A stretch of 64,000 nucleotides of DNA from Arcobacter sp. F2176 (GCF_004116465.1 NZ_PDJV01000006.1:62001-126000), one strand, 5' to 3'; shown: positions 34,262 through 43,761, numbered from the stretch's first letter. Translations and numbers: made by a program. The notes: a model not told the origin generated them from the letters alone.

Positions 34262-36695
34262 ATGTTTCCTTTTTTGTTGGTATTAATCCTAAAGCAAGAG
34301 TTATTAATATAATAAAGATATAAAAATAACCCATAGCTTCAATTTCTGATAAACTAAAAATTGTGCCCATTTGAAAAATAAAAATAGCACATATTAGCCC
34401 TAAAATTATTGGATAGAATAGGGCAAATAACATCCATTTTAAAGAGTTTGTTTGGATTTTTATCATAATCATTGTTGCTATACATGGAGGTGTCAATGCC
34501 ATAAATATTATAATCGCCACAGCACTTAGTGGAGAGTATGTATGATTATCTCCTAAAGAGTTATTTTGATTACTTTCATATAATGCACCAAGAGTTGAAA
34601 CCGAACTTTCCCTTGCTGCAAAAGAGCTTAAAAATGCCACATTGATTTTCCAATCAAAGCCTGCATATTGGGTAACTGGAACAAAGAATTTTCCAATAGA
34701 ACCTAAAAAAGAATTCTCAATTTTATTGTTTTTTAATTCTCTTAGTAATTTTTTTCTTGTATTTAAAAGTATTTTTAACGCTTTATTTATTTTTCTAGCT
34801 TCTTTATTTTTATTAGGTTTAGCAAAAAGAAAAAACAGTTGATTTTTATCTTGAAATTTTTCATCAATAGCTTTTGAAACAGTTACATCTTTTGTATTCA
34901 TTTTTTCATATTTATATTGAGTATAAAAATTAATTAACTCTTTTAGTTCTTTTTTCTCATTTACATAAGTAAAATATTTGCTATGTTTTGTTTGCTTATA
35001 AAAAGTATCTTGCATTGCTTTACTTTGAATATCATATTGATTTTTTTCTTTTTGAGAGAGACCAGGAAATTGTATTAGTACAAATAAAACTATAGCAACA
35101 GCTGCTACGATTGTAACAATCTTTTTTAAATATAACCAAACCCTATCAAAAACTTTAACTAATAAGCCTCTTAATGTAGGTATATGATAAGAGGGTAATT
35201 CCATGATAAAAGGAGTATTTGGATAAGCCTTTAAAATACTCATGCTTAATAGCTTAGAAATAATCAATGCAATAAAAAGTGTAATAGTTGAAATCATAAA
35301 CATCATTAAAGCCATATGCACTTTAAAGAAAGTCACAATAATCAATATAAAAAAAGGAATCTTTGCTAAACAGTTCATAAGAGGAATAGTTAAAATTGTA
35401 GCTATTTTTGCTCTTTTGTCATTCATTCCTTTTGTTGCCATTACTCCAGGAACTGCACAACCACCTGCAAAAATTCCACTTAAAACTAAGGGCAAGGTAG
35501 ACTCTCCATGCAAGCCAAATTTTGAGAAAACTCTATCTAAAATAAAGGCCATTCGTGGCATATATCCCACATCTTCTAGTATAGCAATTAAGAAAAAAAG
35601 TATTAAAAATATTGGAATATAATTAAGTAAAGCAATAATACTATTCATCATCCAAATAGCAAGTTGAGTTAAATATGGAATGGAACTAATATCTTCACTT
35701 GGGAATAATGAAACTACGGTATATTTAAGCCAAGCTAGTATGGGCCAAGTAATATTAGTGAGGTCATATCCGTATACTATTGAAAACTTATATAAAGTAA
35801 AAATAATTAGACCTAAAATAGGAAGGGCAAGAAATTTATTTAATATTATTGTATCAATTTTTTCGCTTATTGTTTTTTCTTTTGTTTTACTTTTTGTTGT
35901 GCAGGCTTTGACTAGTTCATCTGCTTTTTCATATCTAATTTTAACAATATATTGTTCAACACTTATTTTATGTATATCTTTAAATTCTTTTTTATACTTC
36001 TCAACAATATCAAATATCTCATCATAATTATAATCATTGTTTTTAACAAAGGATTTAATTCCTTCATCATTTTCAAAAAGTTTTATGCAAATAAAATGTT
36101 TAGATAATTCAAAAGAATCCACATTTAGTTGAGGTTTCAATCTATCAATATATGGCTGCAACTTTTCATAAAACAAGGCAGTGGATACATGAGAGATTAA
36201 GTCATTATTTACTTCTATAATTGAATCTTTTAGTTCATTCAATCCTTGTTTTTTTGTAGCTACTGTTTGCACAACTTTTGCATTGACTAATTTTTCTAAT
36301 TTTTCAAAGTTGATTTCTTGACCATTTTGTTTTGCAATATCCAACATATTAAATGCAATTATCATAGGTTTTTGCATATCAAAAAGTTGCATAGTTAAAT
36401 ACAAATTTCTTCTTAAATTTGAAGCATCAATTGTATTTATGATTATGTTAGTTTCTTTATTTAAGATATAACTTCTTGTGATCTTTTCTTCTTCTGAATA
36501 TGAAGAAAAAGAGTAAGTCCCTGGTAAATCAATTACATTGTATCTTGAATCTTTATAAGTATATGAACCCTCTTTTTTATCAACTGTTACCCCAGGATAA
36601 TTTGCAATGTGTTGTTTGATGTTTGTTAACATATTGAAAATAGTAGACTTACCACAATTAGGTTGTCCTACTAAGGCTAAATTGGTGCTATTCAT
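34254..36695 (-). CDS. feoB: Ferrous iron transport protein B
   Basis: An 813-residue inner-membrane Fe2+ transporter. The cytoplasmic G-protein domain has G1 Gly-Gln-Pro-Asn-Cys-Gly-Lys-Ser-Thr (residues 10-18), G3 Asp-Leu-Pro-Gly (~56-59) and G4 Asn-Met-Leu-Asp (~115-118); a helical GDI domain follows to ~265. The membrane part has two Gate motifs, each with Cys (Gly-Gly-Cys-Ala-Val-Pro-Gly near 410 and Thr-Pro-Pro-Cys-Ile-Ala near 757), and 8-10 helices. A hydrophilic loop at ~560-650 is longer than average. It overlaps feoA by 8 bases and the following periplasmic gene by 8. Confidence 0.97.
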   Translation of the reverse strand: MNSTNLALVGQPNCGKSTIFNMLTNIKQHIANYPGVTVDKKEGSYTYKDSRYNVIDLPGTYSFSSYSEEEKITRSYILNKETNIIINTIDASNLRRNLYLTMQLFDMQKPMIIAFNMLDIAKQNGQEINFEKLEKLVNAKVVQTVATKKQGLNELKDSIIEVNNDLISHVSTALFYEKLQPYIDRLKPQLNVDSFELSKHFICIKLFENDEGIKSFVKNNDYNYDEIFDIVEKYKKEFKDIHKISVEQYIVKIRYEKADELVKACTTKSKTKEKTISEKIDTIILNKFLALPILGLIIFTLYKFSIVYGYDLTNITWPILAWLKYTVVSLFPSEDISSIPYLTQLAIWMMNSIIALLNYIPIFLILFFLIAILEDVGYMPRMAFILDRVFSKFGLHGESTLPLVLSGIFAGGCAVPGVMATKGMNDKRAKIATILTIPLMNCLAKIPFFILIIVTFFKVHMALMMFMISTITLFIALIISKLLSMSILKAYPNTPFIMELPSYHIPTLRGLLVKVFDRVWLYLKKIVTIVAAVAIVLFVLIQFPGLSQKEKNQYDIQSKAMQDTFYKQTKHSKYFTYVNEKKELKELINFYTQYKYEKMNTKDVTVSKAIDEKFQDKNQLFFLFAKPNKNKEARKINKALKILLNTRKKLLRELKNNKIENSFLGSIGKFFVPVTQYAGFDWKINVAFLSSFAARESSVSTLGALYESNQNNSLGDNHTYSPLSAVAIIIFMALTPPCIATMIMIKIQTNSLKWMLFALFYPIILGLICAIFIFQMGTIFSLSEIEAMGYFYIFIILITLALGLIPTKKETYV

Positions 36696-36912
36696 AACTT
36701 ACTCTAACTGCTTTAGCTTCATTTACTCGTAATGTAATATGATAAGATAATAGTTCTACTTCTAAAGGATCTTTTAAAGGAGAGTATCTAATAAGTTTTA
36801 TGGAAGTTCCTTCTATAAATCCCATATCATAAAGTTTTTGTAATAATATACCTGTTGCATTAATCTCTTTGATTATTGCAGGTTTAAATGGGATTATTTC
36901 ATTTAGGGTCAT
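36688..36912 (-). CDS. feoA: Ferrous iron transport protein A
   Basis: A 74-residue SH3-like FeoA domain protein with the Lys-Leu-Tyr-Asp-Met-Gly-Phe-x-x-Gly motif near 26-35 and a Pro-Leu-x-Asp-Pro-Leu-Glu-Val segment, as in other FeoA proteins. The ATG at 36912 is chosen over one at 36927 because AAAAGGTGG lies just upstream of it and the earlier ATG has no ribosome site. It regulates or stabilises FeoB GTPase/transport. It is the first gene of the four-gene feo unit, with a palindromic site upstream. Confidence 0.92.
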   Translation of the reverse strand: MTLNEIIPFKPAIIKEINATGILLQKLYDMGFIEGTSIKLIRYSPLKDPLEVELLSYHITLRVNEAKAVRVSYE

Positions 36913-36932
36913 TAGCCACCTTTTCATAAATT

Positions 36933-36955
36933 ATATTAATAGTAAGTATTAATAT
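36933..36955. promoter_or_regulatory. Inverted repeat upstream of feoA, candidate operator
   Basis: ATATTAATA and TATTAATAT are perfect 9-base arms around a 5-base spacer, 21-43 bases upstream of the chosen feoA start. Iron control of feo is common, but the arms do not match the Fur consensus well, so the regulator is uncertain. Confidence 0.5.
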
Positions 36956-36998
36956 TATAATGAAAAAATATGGCTAAAATATGTCCGTTTGTGATTAA

Positions 36999-38225
36999 TC
37001 ATATTTTGTAACCTAATTGTTTGATGATTTTTTTGGCCCTTGCATGTTCAAACTTATTTAATAGAGCTTCTTTTAGGTATTTTTTTGAAAAATCTTCTTT
37101 TTCTAATTCATAATAAGAAAGGGCAAGTAAGATGTTTTTTTGCCCATCATTTTTTGAATTTTTTTTGAATTCTGAATTTTCTAAAGTTGAAATTACTTTT
37201 TTATAATTTGACTCATTGTAATAAATATTTGCTAATAAAATTTCGTAATATTCACTTTTTGCATTTGCGTTGGTAGTTAAAAGTTTTATGGCATGTTTTA
37301 TATTTTTTGCATTTAAATGTGAATTAATTAAAGTTTTAAAATTTGATTTATTATCTTCTAAAATTCCTTTTTTTATACCATCTTCGATTAAAAGTGCTGC
37401 TTTATTATATAAGTCATTTTGTAATAATAAATTTACAAAATATTGGATATTGTTTTTATGGTTAATTAGTCCTCTGTCATATGCTAATTCTAAGGTAGAG
37501 AGCATCTGTTTTTGATCATTTGTATTTTGATAAATCAAAACTAATTGCATCCAATACTCTTCTTTTGATTCAAAATTATTAATCATATATTTAATAATTT
37601 CAATAGCCTTAGGATATTGTTTTAATTCAAAATAAGATGAATACAAAATTTTATACCAAGTTTCCAAATTTGGTTTACTTTTATTTTTTTGATTTTCTTT
37701 TGAATCTTTTAAATACTCTTCTAATAATTCCTTTTTGTATTCAATTACTTTCTCGTCATACACAATACTTTGTTTATATTCTTGTGCATAGTAGTATGCT
37801 AAAGCTAAATTCTGATAAATGAGTTGCTTATTAATATCTTTTGATTTTAATAATTCCAATGAGTATTTAATGCTTTCTTTATATAGAGTTTCAGATAAAT
37901 ATAATTGAGATAAAACATATTTAACTCTATTTATTTCATTTGGCTTAAAAACATTTAATTTAAGTATTTTTTCATAATTTGAAATCGCCTCTTTATATTT
38001 ATTCTGTTCTAAATATATACTTGCATAACTTTGTAAAGCATAAGATATTGTAATATCATTTGTATCTTTTAATAATGGTTTTAAAAGATTAGATGCTTGT
38101 TTATAATCTTTTGTTTCAATAAGTTTTTCTGCTTCTTGAAGCTTTTTAAAGTTTGCACTTGAAAGAGTCTCTTTTGCAAATGATGATAAAACTAAAATAG
38201 TTATAATTAAGATTATTTTTTTCAT
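36999..38225 (-). CDS. TPR protein of the TonB2-type system
   Basis: A 408-residue periplasmic protein with a signal peptide (~1-16) and about nine 34-residue tetratricopeptide-like repeats through most of its length (Ala-x-x-x-Leu/Tyr patterns, e.g. Tyr-Lys-Glu-Ala-Ile-Ser-Asn-Tyr-Glu-Lys). It overlaps the tonB gene by 4 bases and is the last gene of a six-gene TonB motor cluster. In marine bacteria such a TPR gene commonly follows TonB2-type genes and is thought to scaffold the complex; role here is inferred. Confidence 0.85.
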   Translation of the reverse strand: MKKIILIITILVLSSFAKETLSSANFKKLQEAEKLIETKDYKQASNLLKPLLKDTNDITISYALQSYASIYLEQNKYKEAISNYEKILKLNVFKPNEINRVKYVLSQLYLSETLYKESIKYSLELLKSKDINKQLIYQNLALAYYYAQEYKQSIVYDEKVIEYKKELLEEYLKDSKENQKNKSKPNLETWYKILYSSYFELKQYPKAIEIIKYMINNFESKEEYWMQLVLIYQNTNDQKQMLSTLELAYDRGLINHKNNIQYFVNLLLQNDLYNKAALLIEDGIKKGILEDNKSNFKTLINSHLNAKNIKHAIKLLTTNANAKSEYYEILLANIYYNESNYKKVISTLENSEFKKNSKNDGQKNILLALSYYELEKEDFSKKYLKEALLNKFEHARAKKIIKQLGYKI

Positions 38226-38815
38226 ATTGCTAACCTAAAATTAAATTTTATAGTGGCAGTTTTTGAGTATTCACTTCTATTAAACTTCCATCTTTTAATT
38301 GCACTTATTGAACTATGCTCAAAAATACCTTCCGGATTGGATTCTAAAACTTTTACATTAGAAACATAACCATCTTTACCAATATCAAAAATTAATTTGA
38401 CATAACCTTCTTGTTTTCTAGATTTTGCTTGTCTTGGGTACTTTGGATTTACTTTTTTTAAGGGTGCTAAAGTATTTGCATCTAAAATAACTTTTGCACC
38501 AGATAATGATGATATTTTTGATATCTCGATTTTTTGCTGAATTTTAAAAGGAACAATTTTCACATTTTTTTCAGGTTCTGTAGAATATTTTTTAAGAAAT
38601 TTTGGTTTTTGCTCTAGTTTTTTTACTTTTGGTTTTTCTTTAATTCTTTTTTTTCTTTCAATATTTGTATCATCTTTTTCTCTTAAATATACTAAGTGTC
38701 GCAATTGGGTAGGTTCTTCAAATTTTTTATTATTGCTATTTGTCATTATAAACATACCAAAAAATAAACCAAGACAAATAATGATAGACAAACTTAAAGC
38801 TAAAAGAAATCGCAT
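38222..38815 (-). CDS. tonB: Energy transducer TonB
   Basis: A 197-residue TonB. One N-terminal transmembrane helix (~4-24), a Lys/Pro-containing periplasmic linker (~55-110; Arg-Lys-Lys, Lys-Pro-Lys) and a C-terminal domain with Pro-Lys-Tyr-Pro-Arg-Gln-Ala, Gly-Tyr-Val-Lys-Leu-x-Phe-Asp-Ile, and Ala-Ile-Lys-Arg-Trp-Lys-Phe. It transmits proton-motive energy to the four outer-membrane receptors in this window. The linker is short, as in TonB2-type proteins. It is 1 base downstream of exbD. Confidence 0.93.
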   Translation of the reverse strand: MRFLLALSLSIIICLGLFFGMFIMTNSNNKKFEEPTQLRHLVYLREKDDTNIERKKRIKEKPKVKKLEQKPKFLKKYSTEPEKNVKIVPFKIQQKIEISKISSLSGAKVILDANTLAPLKKVNPKYPRQAKSRKQEGYVKLIFDIGKDGYVSNVKVLESNPEGIFEHSSISAIKRWKFNRSEYSKTATIKFNFRLAI

Positions 38816-38816
38816 T

Positions 38817-39224
38817 TTAGTTATCTCTTAGTGTAGAAATTGAGATATTAAATATACCTGCAAGTCTTATTTGATCCATTACTTTTACTAAGATACCAGT
38901 TTTAGAATCTACATCTGATTGTATTACCACAGAATTTTGAGAATTTAAGGCTTTTAATCTCTCAATATTTGCTCTTACTGAACGAATATCTACCATTCTT
39001 TTATCAATCCAGATTTCATTATTATTTTTTATAGCTATTAAGATATTTGCTTTACCTTTTTGTTCTGATGATTTTGCACTTGGACGATTTACTTCAATAC
39101 CTGTTTCTTTAACAAAAGAAGTTGTAACAATAAAAAATATTAACATAATAAAAACAACATCAAGCATTGGAGTTAGATTGATTTCTGTTTCTTCTTTATA
39201 TTTATGTTGTGAAAATCTTCTCAT
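38817..39224 (-). CDS. exbD: Biopolymer transport protein ExbD
   Basis: A 135-residue ExbD/TolR family protein. Its single transmembrane helix (~18-38) holds the catalytic Asp of the Leu-Asp-Val-Val-Phe-Ile-Met-Leu-Ile-Phe-Phe motif near residue 22, and the periplasmic domain shows Glu-Val-Asn-Arg-Pro-Ser-Ala and Val-Val-Ile-Gln-Ser-Asp. It forms the stator with ExbB for TonB. One base from both exbB and tonB. Confidence 0.94.
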   Translation of the reverse strand: MRRFSQHKYKEETEINLTPMLDVVFIMLIFFIVTTSFVKETGIEVNRPSAKSSEQKGKANILIAIKNNNEIWIDKRMVDIRSVRANIERLKALNSQNSVVIQSDVDSKTGILVKVMDQIRLAGIFNISISTLRDN

Positions 39225-39225
39225 A

Positions 39226-39744
39226 TTATATTACCTTAGAAAGTTCTAGTTCGAATTTTTGTATTTTATATCTGATTGAAAGTTCTAGTTTCTTTTCAAA
39301 TAAAATACCACTAAGTGCTACAGCCATTCCTGCCATTGTTGGAATAGTAGCCATTGATACACCATTTGCCATAGATTTCACATCACTACTTCCTGTAATT
39401 GCCATAACATCAAATACTTCTATCATCCCAGTAACTGTTCCTAATAGACCAATTAAGGGACAAACCATAATCATAGTTTTGATTAAATCAAGACCTGATT
39501 TAAGTTTAAAAGATGAACTATGAAGAAAATATCTTTTAATCTCATCTTTAAATTTAGTTTGAGAAGGAATATCCTCTAGTTCTTTTATAATCGCTTTTTT
39601 TTCTTTTTTATATGTAAAACTAACATAAACATATCTTTCAATTAATAATGTCCATAAAATAATTGCAAGAAAAAAAACAAAATATAAAACTAAACCACCC
39701 TTATCAAAGAAAGAGAATAAATCATCTATATATAAATCAATCAT
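39226..39744 (-). CDS. exbB: ExbB-type proton channel protein
   Basis: A 172-residue MotA/TolQ/ExbB protein with three transmembrane spans. The conserved channel motif Cys-Pro-Leu-Ile-Gly-Leu-Leu-Gly-Thr-Val-Thr-Gly-Met-Ile near 93-106 and Met-Ala-Thr-Ile-Pro-Thr-Met-Ala-Gly-Met-Ala-Val-Ala near 130-142 are clear. Short relative to E. coli ExbB (244), as in ExbB2 of Vibrio. It is 1 base after the larger TtpC-like paralogue. Confidence 0.92.
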   Translation of the reverse strand: MIDLYIDDLFSFFDKGGLVLYFVFFLAIILWTLLIERYVYVSFTYKKEKKAIIKELEDIPSQTKFKDEIKRYFLHSSSFKLKSGLDLIKTMIMVCPLIGLLGTVTGMIEVFDVMAITGSSDVKSMANGVSMATIPTMAGMAVALSGILFEKKLELSIRYKIQKFELELSKVI

Positions 39745-39745
39745 A

Positions 39746-41059
39746 TTACTTCAATGTTTTTGCTAATAATCCAATACTTTGTTCTTCTAATATAGATACA
39801 AGTTCTTCTGATTTTGAAGAGATGTATGTATATGCAAAAAGAAGTGGTATTGCTGTAACTAATCCTAAAACAGTAGTAATCAATGCAGTTGAAATACCAC
39901 CTGCCATAAGTTTTGGATCACCTGTACCAAATAAAGTTATGGCTTGAAAAGTTGCAATCATCCCAGTAACTGTTCCTAATAATCCCAATAAAGGAGTAAC
40001 AGCTGCTAGAAGTTTTACAAAACTTTGACCTTTTTTTATTTGTGTTGTTTCTTTTAAAATAGCTTGACCGATTTTAATTTCTAAATCATTTATAGAATCA
40101 TTTGAATTTTTATAAAAAATATGTGCAATCTTTCCTAATGAATTATCTTGATTTATTTCAGATATATTTTTCATCTGTTTTTTGATTTTTATTGAACTAA
40201 TATTTAATACAATCATTTTAAATAAAGCAAAAAGTAAACCTAAGGCTCCTAATATCAAGATAATATATCCTACAATCCCACCTTGTGTGATTCTATCCAT
40301 TATGGTTGGATTATTTGCAATCATTTCAAAAAGTGTACCTCTTGTTGGATCAATAATGATATTTGAAATTTCATTTGATGATTCAAAATCTTTTGCTAAT
40401 TGAACAGCAGAACCACTTGGTTGAACAGTTAATTCAACTAATGACTTCATATCATTTGAATAAGTTAAATATTTACCATTTGATGTGGCAGCAAATAAAC
40501 CAACTCTAGTAACTTTTTCTTTTGTTTTTTCTCCTGATGCTAAAATCACATCAGCATCGTATTGTGCAATATTTCCACTTTTGATAATTTCATCTAACAT
40601 AGAGTGCCAAAACTCTTTTAATTCTTGGATATTTGCAAGTTTCTTAGAATTTGATAGTTTTAAAAACTGTTCTTCTTTATTTGAATCTTCAGATGCTGTT
40701 AGTGAACTTTGAAAGTTAATTAAAAAATCAGAAGAAGTTTGTCTAACACTTCCAAATATTTCGCCTAAATTAGCTGCTTTTATTTTAAGTTCTTCTTCTT
40801 TTTTAGTTAATACTTTTTCTTTTTCCTCAATTAGTTTTTTTAATTTATCAGTTCGTAGTTCTTCTTTTTTAAGCTCTTCTTCTGTTTGATTAAGGAGTTC
40901 TTTTTGTTTTTCTTTATTATCAATAAATGTTTGTAATCTCTGTTTTTCAGCTTGCATTTCTTTTTTTGAATCATTTTGAACACTTTGTAAAAGTGAAGTT
41001 AAGTCCATTGAAAATGATAATGTACTAAAAAGTGTTAGAGTAAGTATATATCGTATCAT
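39746..41059 (-). CDS. TtpC-like MotA/TolQ/ExbB protein with N-terminal coiled coil
   Basis: A 437-residue paralogue of ExbB. A signal sequence (~1-17) is followed by a long coiled coil (~28-110, Glu/Lys-rich heptads), a periplasmic region, then three transmembrane helices with the channel motif Thr-Pro-Leu-Leu-Gly-Leu-Leu-Gly-Thr-Val-Thr-Gly-Met-Ile near 350. This layout is that of TtpC, the extra essential component of TonB2 systems in Vibrio. It overlaps the DUF3450 gene by 4 bases. Confidence 0.88.
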   Translation of the reverse strand: MIRYILTLTLFSTLSFSMDLTSLLQSVQNDSKKEMQAEKQRLQTFIDNKEKQKELLNQTEEELKKEELRTDKLKKLIEEKEKVLTKKEEELKIKAANLGEIFGSVRQTSSDFLINFQSSLTASEDSNKEEQFLKLSNSKKLANIQELKEFWHSMLDEIIKSGNIAQYDADVILASGEKTKEKVTRVGLFAATSNGKYLTYSNDMKSLVELTVQPSGSAVQLAKDFESSNEISNIIIDPTRGTLFEMIANNPTIMDRITQGGIVGYIILILGALGLLFALFKMIVLNISSIKIKKQMKNISEINQDNSLGKIAHIFYKNSNDSINDLEIKIGQAILKETTQIKKGQSFVKLLAAVTPLLGLLGTVTGMIATFQAITLFGTGDPKLMAGGISTALITTVLGLVTAIPLLFAYTYISSKSEELVSILEEQSIGLLAKTLK

Positions 41060-41805
41060 TTTGCTTCCTTTTTAGCTAAGAAGGGTAAATTTAATAAAGT
41101 GACATTCCCTTGTTTTTTTGCAATTTTTATAGCTGTTCTTATATTTGATTTTGAAGTGCTATCTGTGATTTCTTCCCATTTATTTGTTTCTTTATTAAAG
41201 TAACCATAGTTTTTCAAATCCAAACTTTGATAATATAAAGCAACTCTTCCAAGACGCAAAATGTTGTAGCTTGTATTTCCTATTTTTTCTTGATATGCTT
41301 CTATTGTTTTTGCATAATCATATTCAATTTTAAAAGCTTCAAGAATAATTCTAAATTTTTCATTTGTTTTTATATCTGCTTTTGTAAGACTTTCTTCAAG
41401 TCTTTTTACCCTATCTTCTCTTTCTTGTAGTAAAAAGGGTGTATCAGACTTAATTAAAACTTTTAAAGAACTAATCATCTCTAACATTAAAGGATAGATA
41501 TTCTTTTTTGTTTGTTCAATATCTATGAGCTGTTGATCCATACTTTGTAGCTCTTCTTTTTGAGATACAAAGATTTTTTCTAACTGTTCATTATATTTTT
41601 GGGTATTTTTTAATTGTGCAGTTTTTTGTTTATATTGATCAAAAAGAGTTTCTCGTATATCTTCATTTTTATCAATTTTTTTCTGATAAGACTGTAGTGT
41701 ATTATTGCTTTTTTGTATAACATCAAGAGATTTATCTAAATCTGAAGCAAAAAGCCCTGATGATATAAAAGCAAAGAGTATAAGATAATTCAATGGTTTA
41801 AACAT
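41056..41805 (-). CDS. DUF3450-family periplasmic coiled-coil protein
   Basis: A 249-residue protein with a signal peptide (~1-20 ending Leu-Phe-Ala-Ser) and a coiled coil across ~25-110, then a globular region with Tyr-x-x-x-Ile-Gly-Asn-x-x-Tyr-Asn-Ile-Leu-Arg-Leu-Gly-Arg-Val-Ala near 185-203, the conserved DUF3450 pattern. In TonB2-type clusters it lies first, upstream of the TtpC gene, as here. It carries no known enzymatic motif. A Fur-like site is 25-39 bases upstream of its start, so the six-gene operon is probably iron-repressed. Confidence 0.85.
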   Translation of the reverse strand: MFKPLNYLILFAFISSGLFASDLDKSLDVIQKSNNTLQSYQKKIDKNEDIRETLFDQYKQKTAQLKNTQKYNEQLEKIFVSQKEELQSMDQQLIDIEQTKKNIYPLMLEMISSLKVLIKSDTPFLLQEREDRVKRLEESLTKADIKTNEKFRIILEAFKIEYDYAKTIEAYQEKIGNTSYNILRLGRVALYYQSLDLKNYGYFNKETNKWEEITDSTSKSNIRTAIKIAKKQGNVTLLNLPFLAKKEAK

Positions 41806-41829
41806 TATTTTCCTTTTTTGTTTAAATAA

Positions 41830-41844
41830 TGAGAATAGTAATCA
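41830..41844. promoter_or_regulatory. Candidate Fur box of the TonB operon
   Basis: TGAGAATAGTAATCA matches the Fur 7-1-7 consensus TGATAATnATTATCA at 12 of 15 positions or close to it and is nearly identical to the site at 46092. Confidence 0.65.
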
Positions 41845-41890
41845 AAATTATTTTAAACCTTGATTAAACTATTCTTATTCATGGTAATTA

Positions 41891-43450
41891 CTATTTTTTT
41901 ATTTCTTCTGTTTCAATAAAAAATTTAGTAGAAATTTTAAATGAAAGATAAATTAGTAATACTCCTAAAAAAAATAAAACTAAATCAGTATAGAAAATCT
42001 CATTTAAACCTAATGAAAAAGATTTAAATAGATTAAACCCACTTGTAAAGTTATGGGAAAGTGTTGCAATTATAAGTAACAAACCACTAAAAAATAGATT
42101 ATGCTTAGTTGCTTTATATAAAGATGAGATAACTTTTATATAAATAAATATAAGAATAAACACGCTATAAAATAAAACTTCTTGTACATTGTAAAGAGTA
42201 TTTAAGAAATTAAAATACATATATTGTTTTGGAATTAACCAAGTTGTTGCAAATAATAAACTAGCACTTATTAATGATCCTAAAACAACTGTGTAACTCA
42301 ATGGTTGTAGTACTTTGTATGTAAATTTGTCTTTTTTTGCTCTTTGCATCCACAACAATAATCCTACAGTAACACCAAATAAAATTGTAAAACAAATAAT
42401 TGCAAAGATAATTCTTGGAATATCACTAAAAGTTCTTATAAAATGCAAATAAAATACCGAATCTAAAGTTTTTTCAGTAAATGTTCCATCACTGGCACTT
42501 TTTTTAGAGATAACTTCTGCGTTGGTGCCGTTTAAGACAACATAGCTTTCATTGTATACAGAACTTATAAAAAATGATTTAGGTTCATATCCTATAAATT
42601 TAATCCTTGCATTTATATCATCAAGGTTATATATCTGTATGGCATAAAAAGAGATATTTGAAAATGAGTCCTTTGCTTTTTTATATAAAGTATTAATGTC
42701 TAATGTTTTAACTTTTTGCGATGGTTCATACAGTTTTAAATCTTTATCTATTAAAATATTTTTATCTACAGTTAAAAGATTTGATGTTTTTGAATCAGTC
42801 AAATAATTAGTCATAAGAGGAGTACTATAAATCCCTAGATTAAAAAGAGCTCCTGTTAATCCAAACATAAAAACTAAAGGTAAGGTATATAATAATAAAA
42901 GTCTGTGGTATTTAGCAAAAAAACCTTTTAGATTTTTAGTCTTTTTGTTTTTATAATTATTTTTTATGATTAAAAATACACCACTAAGGCATAAAAAGAC
43001 AACAGCTACAGCTGCAAAACCAAAAATCATTTGAGCAACTAAAGAATTGAAAATACGACCATAATGTATTAGTTCAAAAAATTTTGAAATAGTAAAATTC
43101 TTTGGTTTGATTTTTTTACAGGTATTTGGATTTAGGTAAAAGTTTGGTCTATTATTTACTTGAATTAAGTTATTAGACCTAAACTCTTTTGCTGGTAATA
43201 TTAGTTTTATAAAGTCATTTCTCATAACTTTACCATCTTCACCAACATATTTTCTTTTTTTTATTTCTTTAATGCATTTTTCGAAATTTATATTTTGAAT
43301 CTCTACATTAGAAATATGTTTTTGTTTATCTTCCCAAAAAGAAACATAAGGTCTAAATATAGTCAATATTCCAAAAAATATAGAAATAAAGAAAAACAAT
43401 AAAACATTTATACCTATTAGTTTATGTATGTTAAATAATCTTTTATTCAT
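41891..43450 (-). CDS. PepSY-associated membrane protein (second copy)
   Basis: A 519-residue PepSY_TM-family protein with about six to seven transmembrane helices. It opens with Asn-Lys-Arg-Leu-Phe-Asn-Ile-His-Lys-Leu-Ile-Gly, has the periplasmic His-Tyr-Gly-Arg near 132, and histidine-bearing helices (Phe-Tyr-Leu-His-Phe-Ile near 328). It resembles the product at 22233-23807 in length and layout but is diverged. It lies 1 base from the DUF3649-like gene and downstream of a TonB receptor, so it likely acts in reducing or releasing iron from that receptor's siderophore (inference). Confidence 0.82.
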   Translation of the reverse strand: MNKRLFNIHKLIGINVLLFFFISIFFGILTIFRPYVSFWEDKQKHISNVEIQNINFEKCIKEIKKRKYVGEDGKVMRNDFIKLILPAKEFRSNNLIQVNNRPNFYLNPNTCKKIKPKNFTISKFFELIHYGRIFNSLVAQMIFGFAAVAVVFLCLSGVFLIIKNNYKNKKTKNLKGFFAKYHRLLLLYTLPLVFMFGLTGALFNLGIYSTPLMTNYLTDSKTSNLLTVDKNILIDKDLKLYEPSQKVKTLDINTLYKKAKDSFSNISFYAIQIYNLDDINARIKFIGYEPKSFFISSVYNESYVVLNGTNAEVISKKSASDGTFTEKTLDSVFYLHFIRTFSDIPRIIFAIICFTILFGVTVGLLLWMQRAKKDKFTYKVLQPLSYTVVLGSLISASLLFATTWLIPKQYMYFNFLNTLYNVQEVLFYSVFILIFIYIKVISSLYKATKHNLFFSGLLLIIATLSHNFTSGFNLFKSFSLGLNEIFYTDLVLFFLGVLLIYLSFKISTKFFIETEEIKK

Positions 43451-43451
43451 T

Positions 43452-43745
43452 TTAATCCAATCCGTAAATAATGAAAAATAGCAATATAAAAGGAATAAAA
43501 ACTTTTAATAGTGCTTCAATTTTAGTTTTTGACAAAACAACCCATAAGCCAATAGAAGACCAAAGTATTGGTAATAGTATAATTGCAAGTACGATGTTTT
43601 CAAATATTGAGAAGTTTAATAATTGTGCAAATTTTATTAATAACAAGTAAGCAACAGCAAGGGAACCAAGTATAGAACAAAGTAGTCTTATTGCCCCTAA
43701 TGAAGCATTAGTATCTTTTTTAAATAAGTTTTTAATTATAGTCAT
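43452..43745 (-). CDS. Small membrane protein, DUF3649-like (second copy)
   Basis: A 97-residue protein with three hydrophobic spans, same layout as the product at 23817-24119 (Ile-Arg-Leu-Leu-Cys-Ser-Ile-Leu-Gly-Ser-Leu-Ala-Val-Ala-Tyr; Trp-Ser-Ile-Gly; Lys-Ile-Glu-Ala-Leu-Leu). It sits between a TonB receptor and a PepSY gene, as the first copy does. No enzymatic motif. Confidence 0.75.
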   Translation of the reverse strand: MTIIKNLFKKDTNASLGAIRLLCSILGSLAVAYLLLIKFAQLLNFSIFENIVLAIILLPILWSSIGLWVVLSKTKIEALLKVFIPFILLFFIIYGLD

Positions 43746-43761
43746 AATAGTTTCTTTTCAG

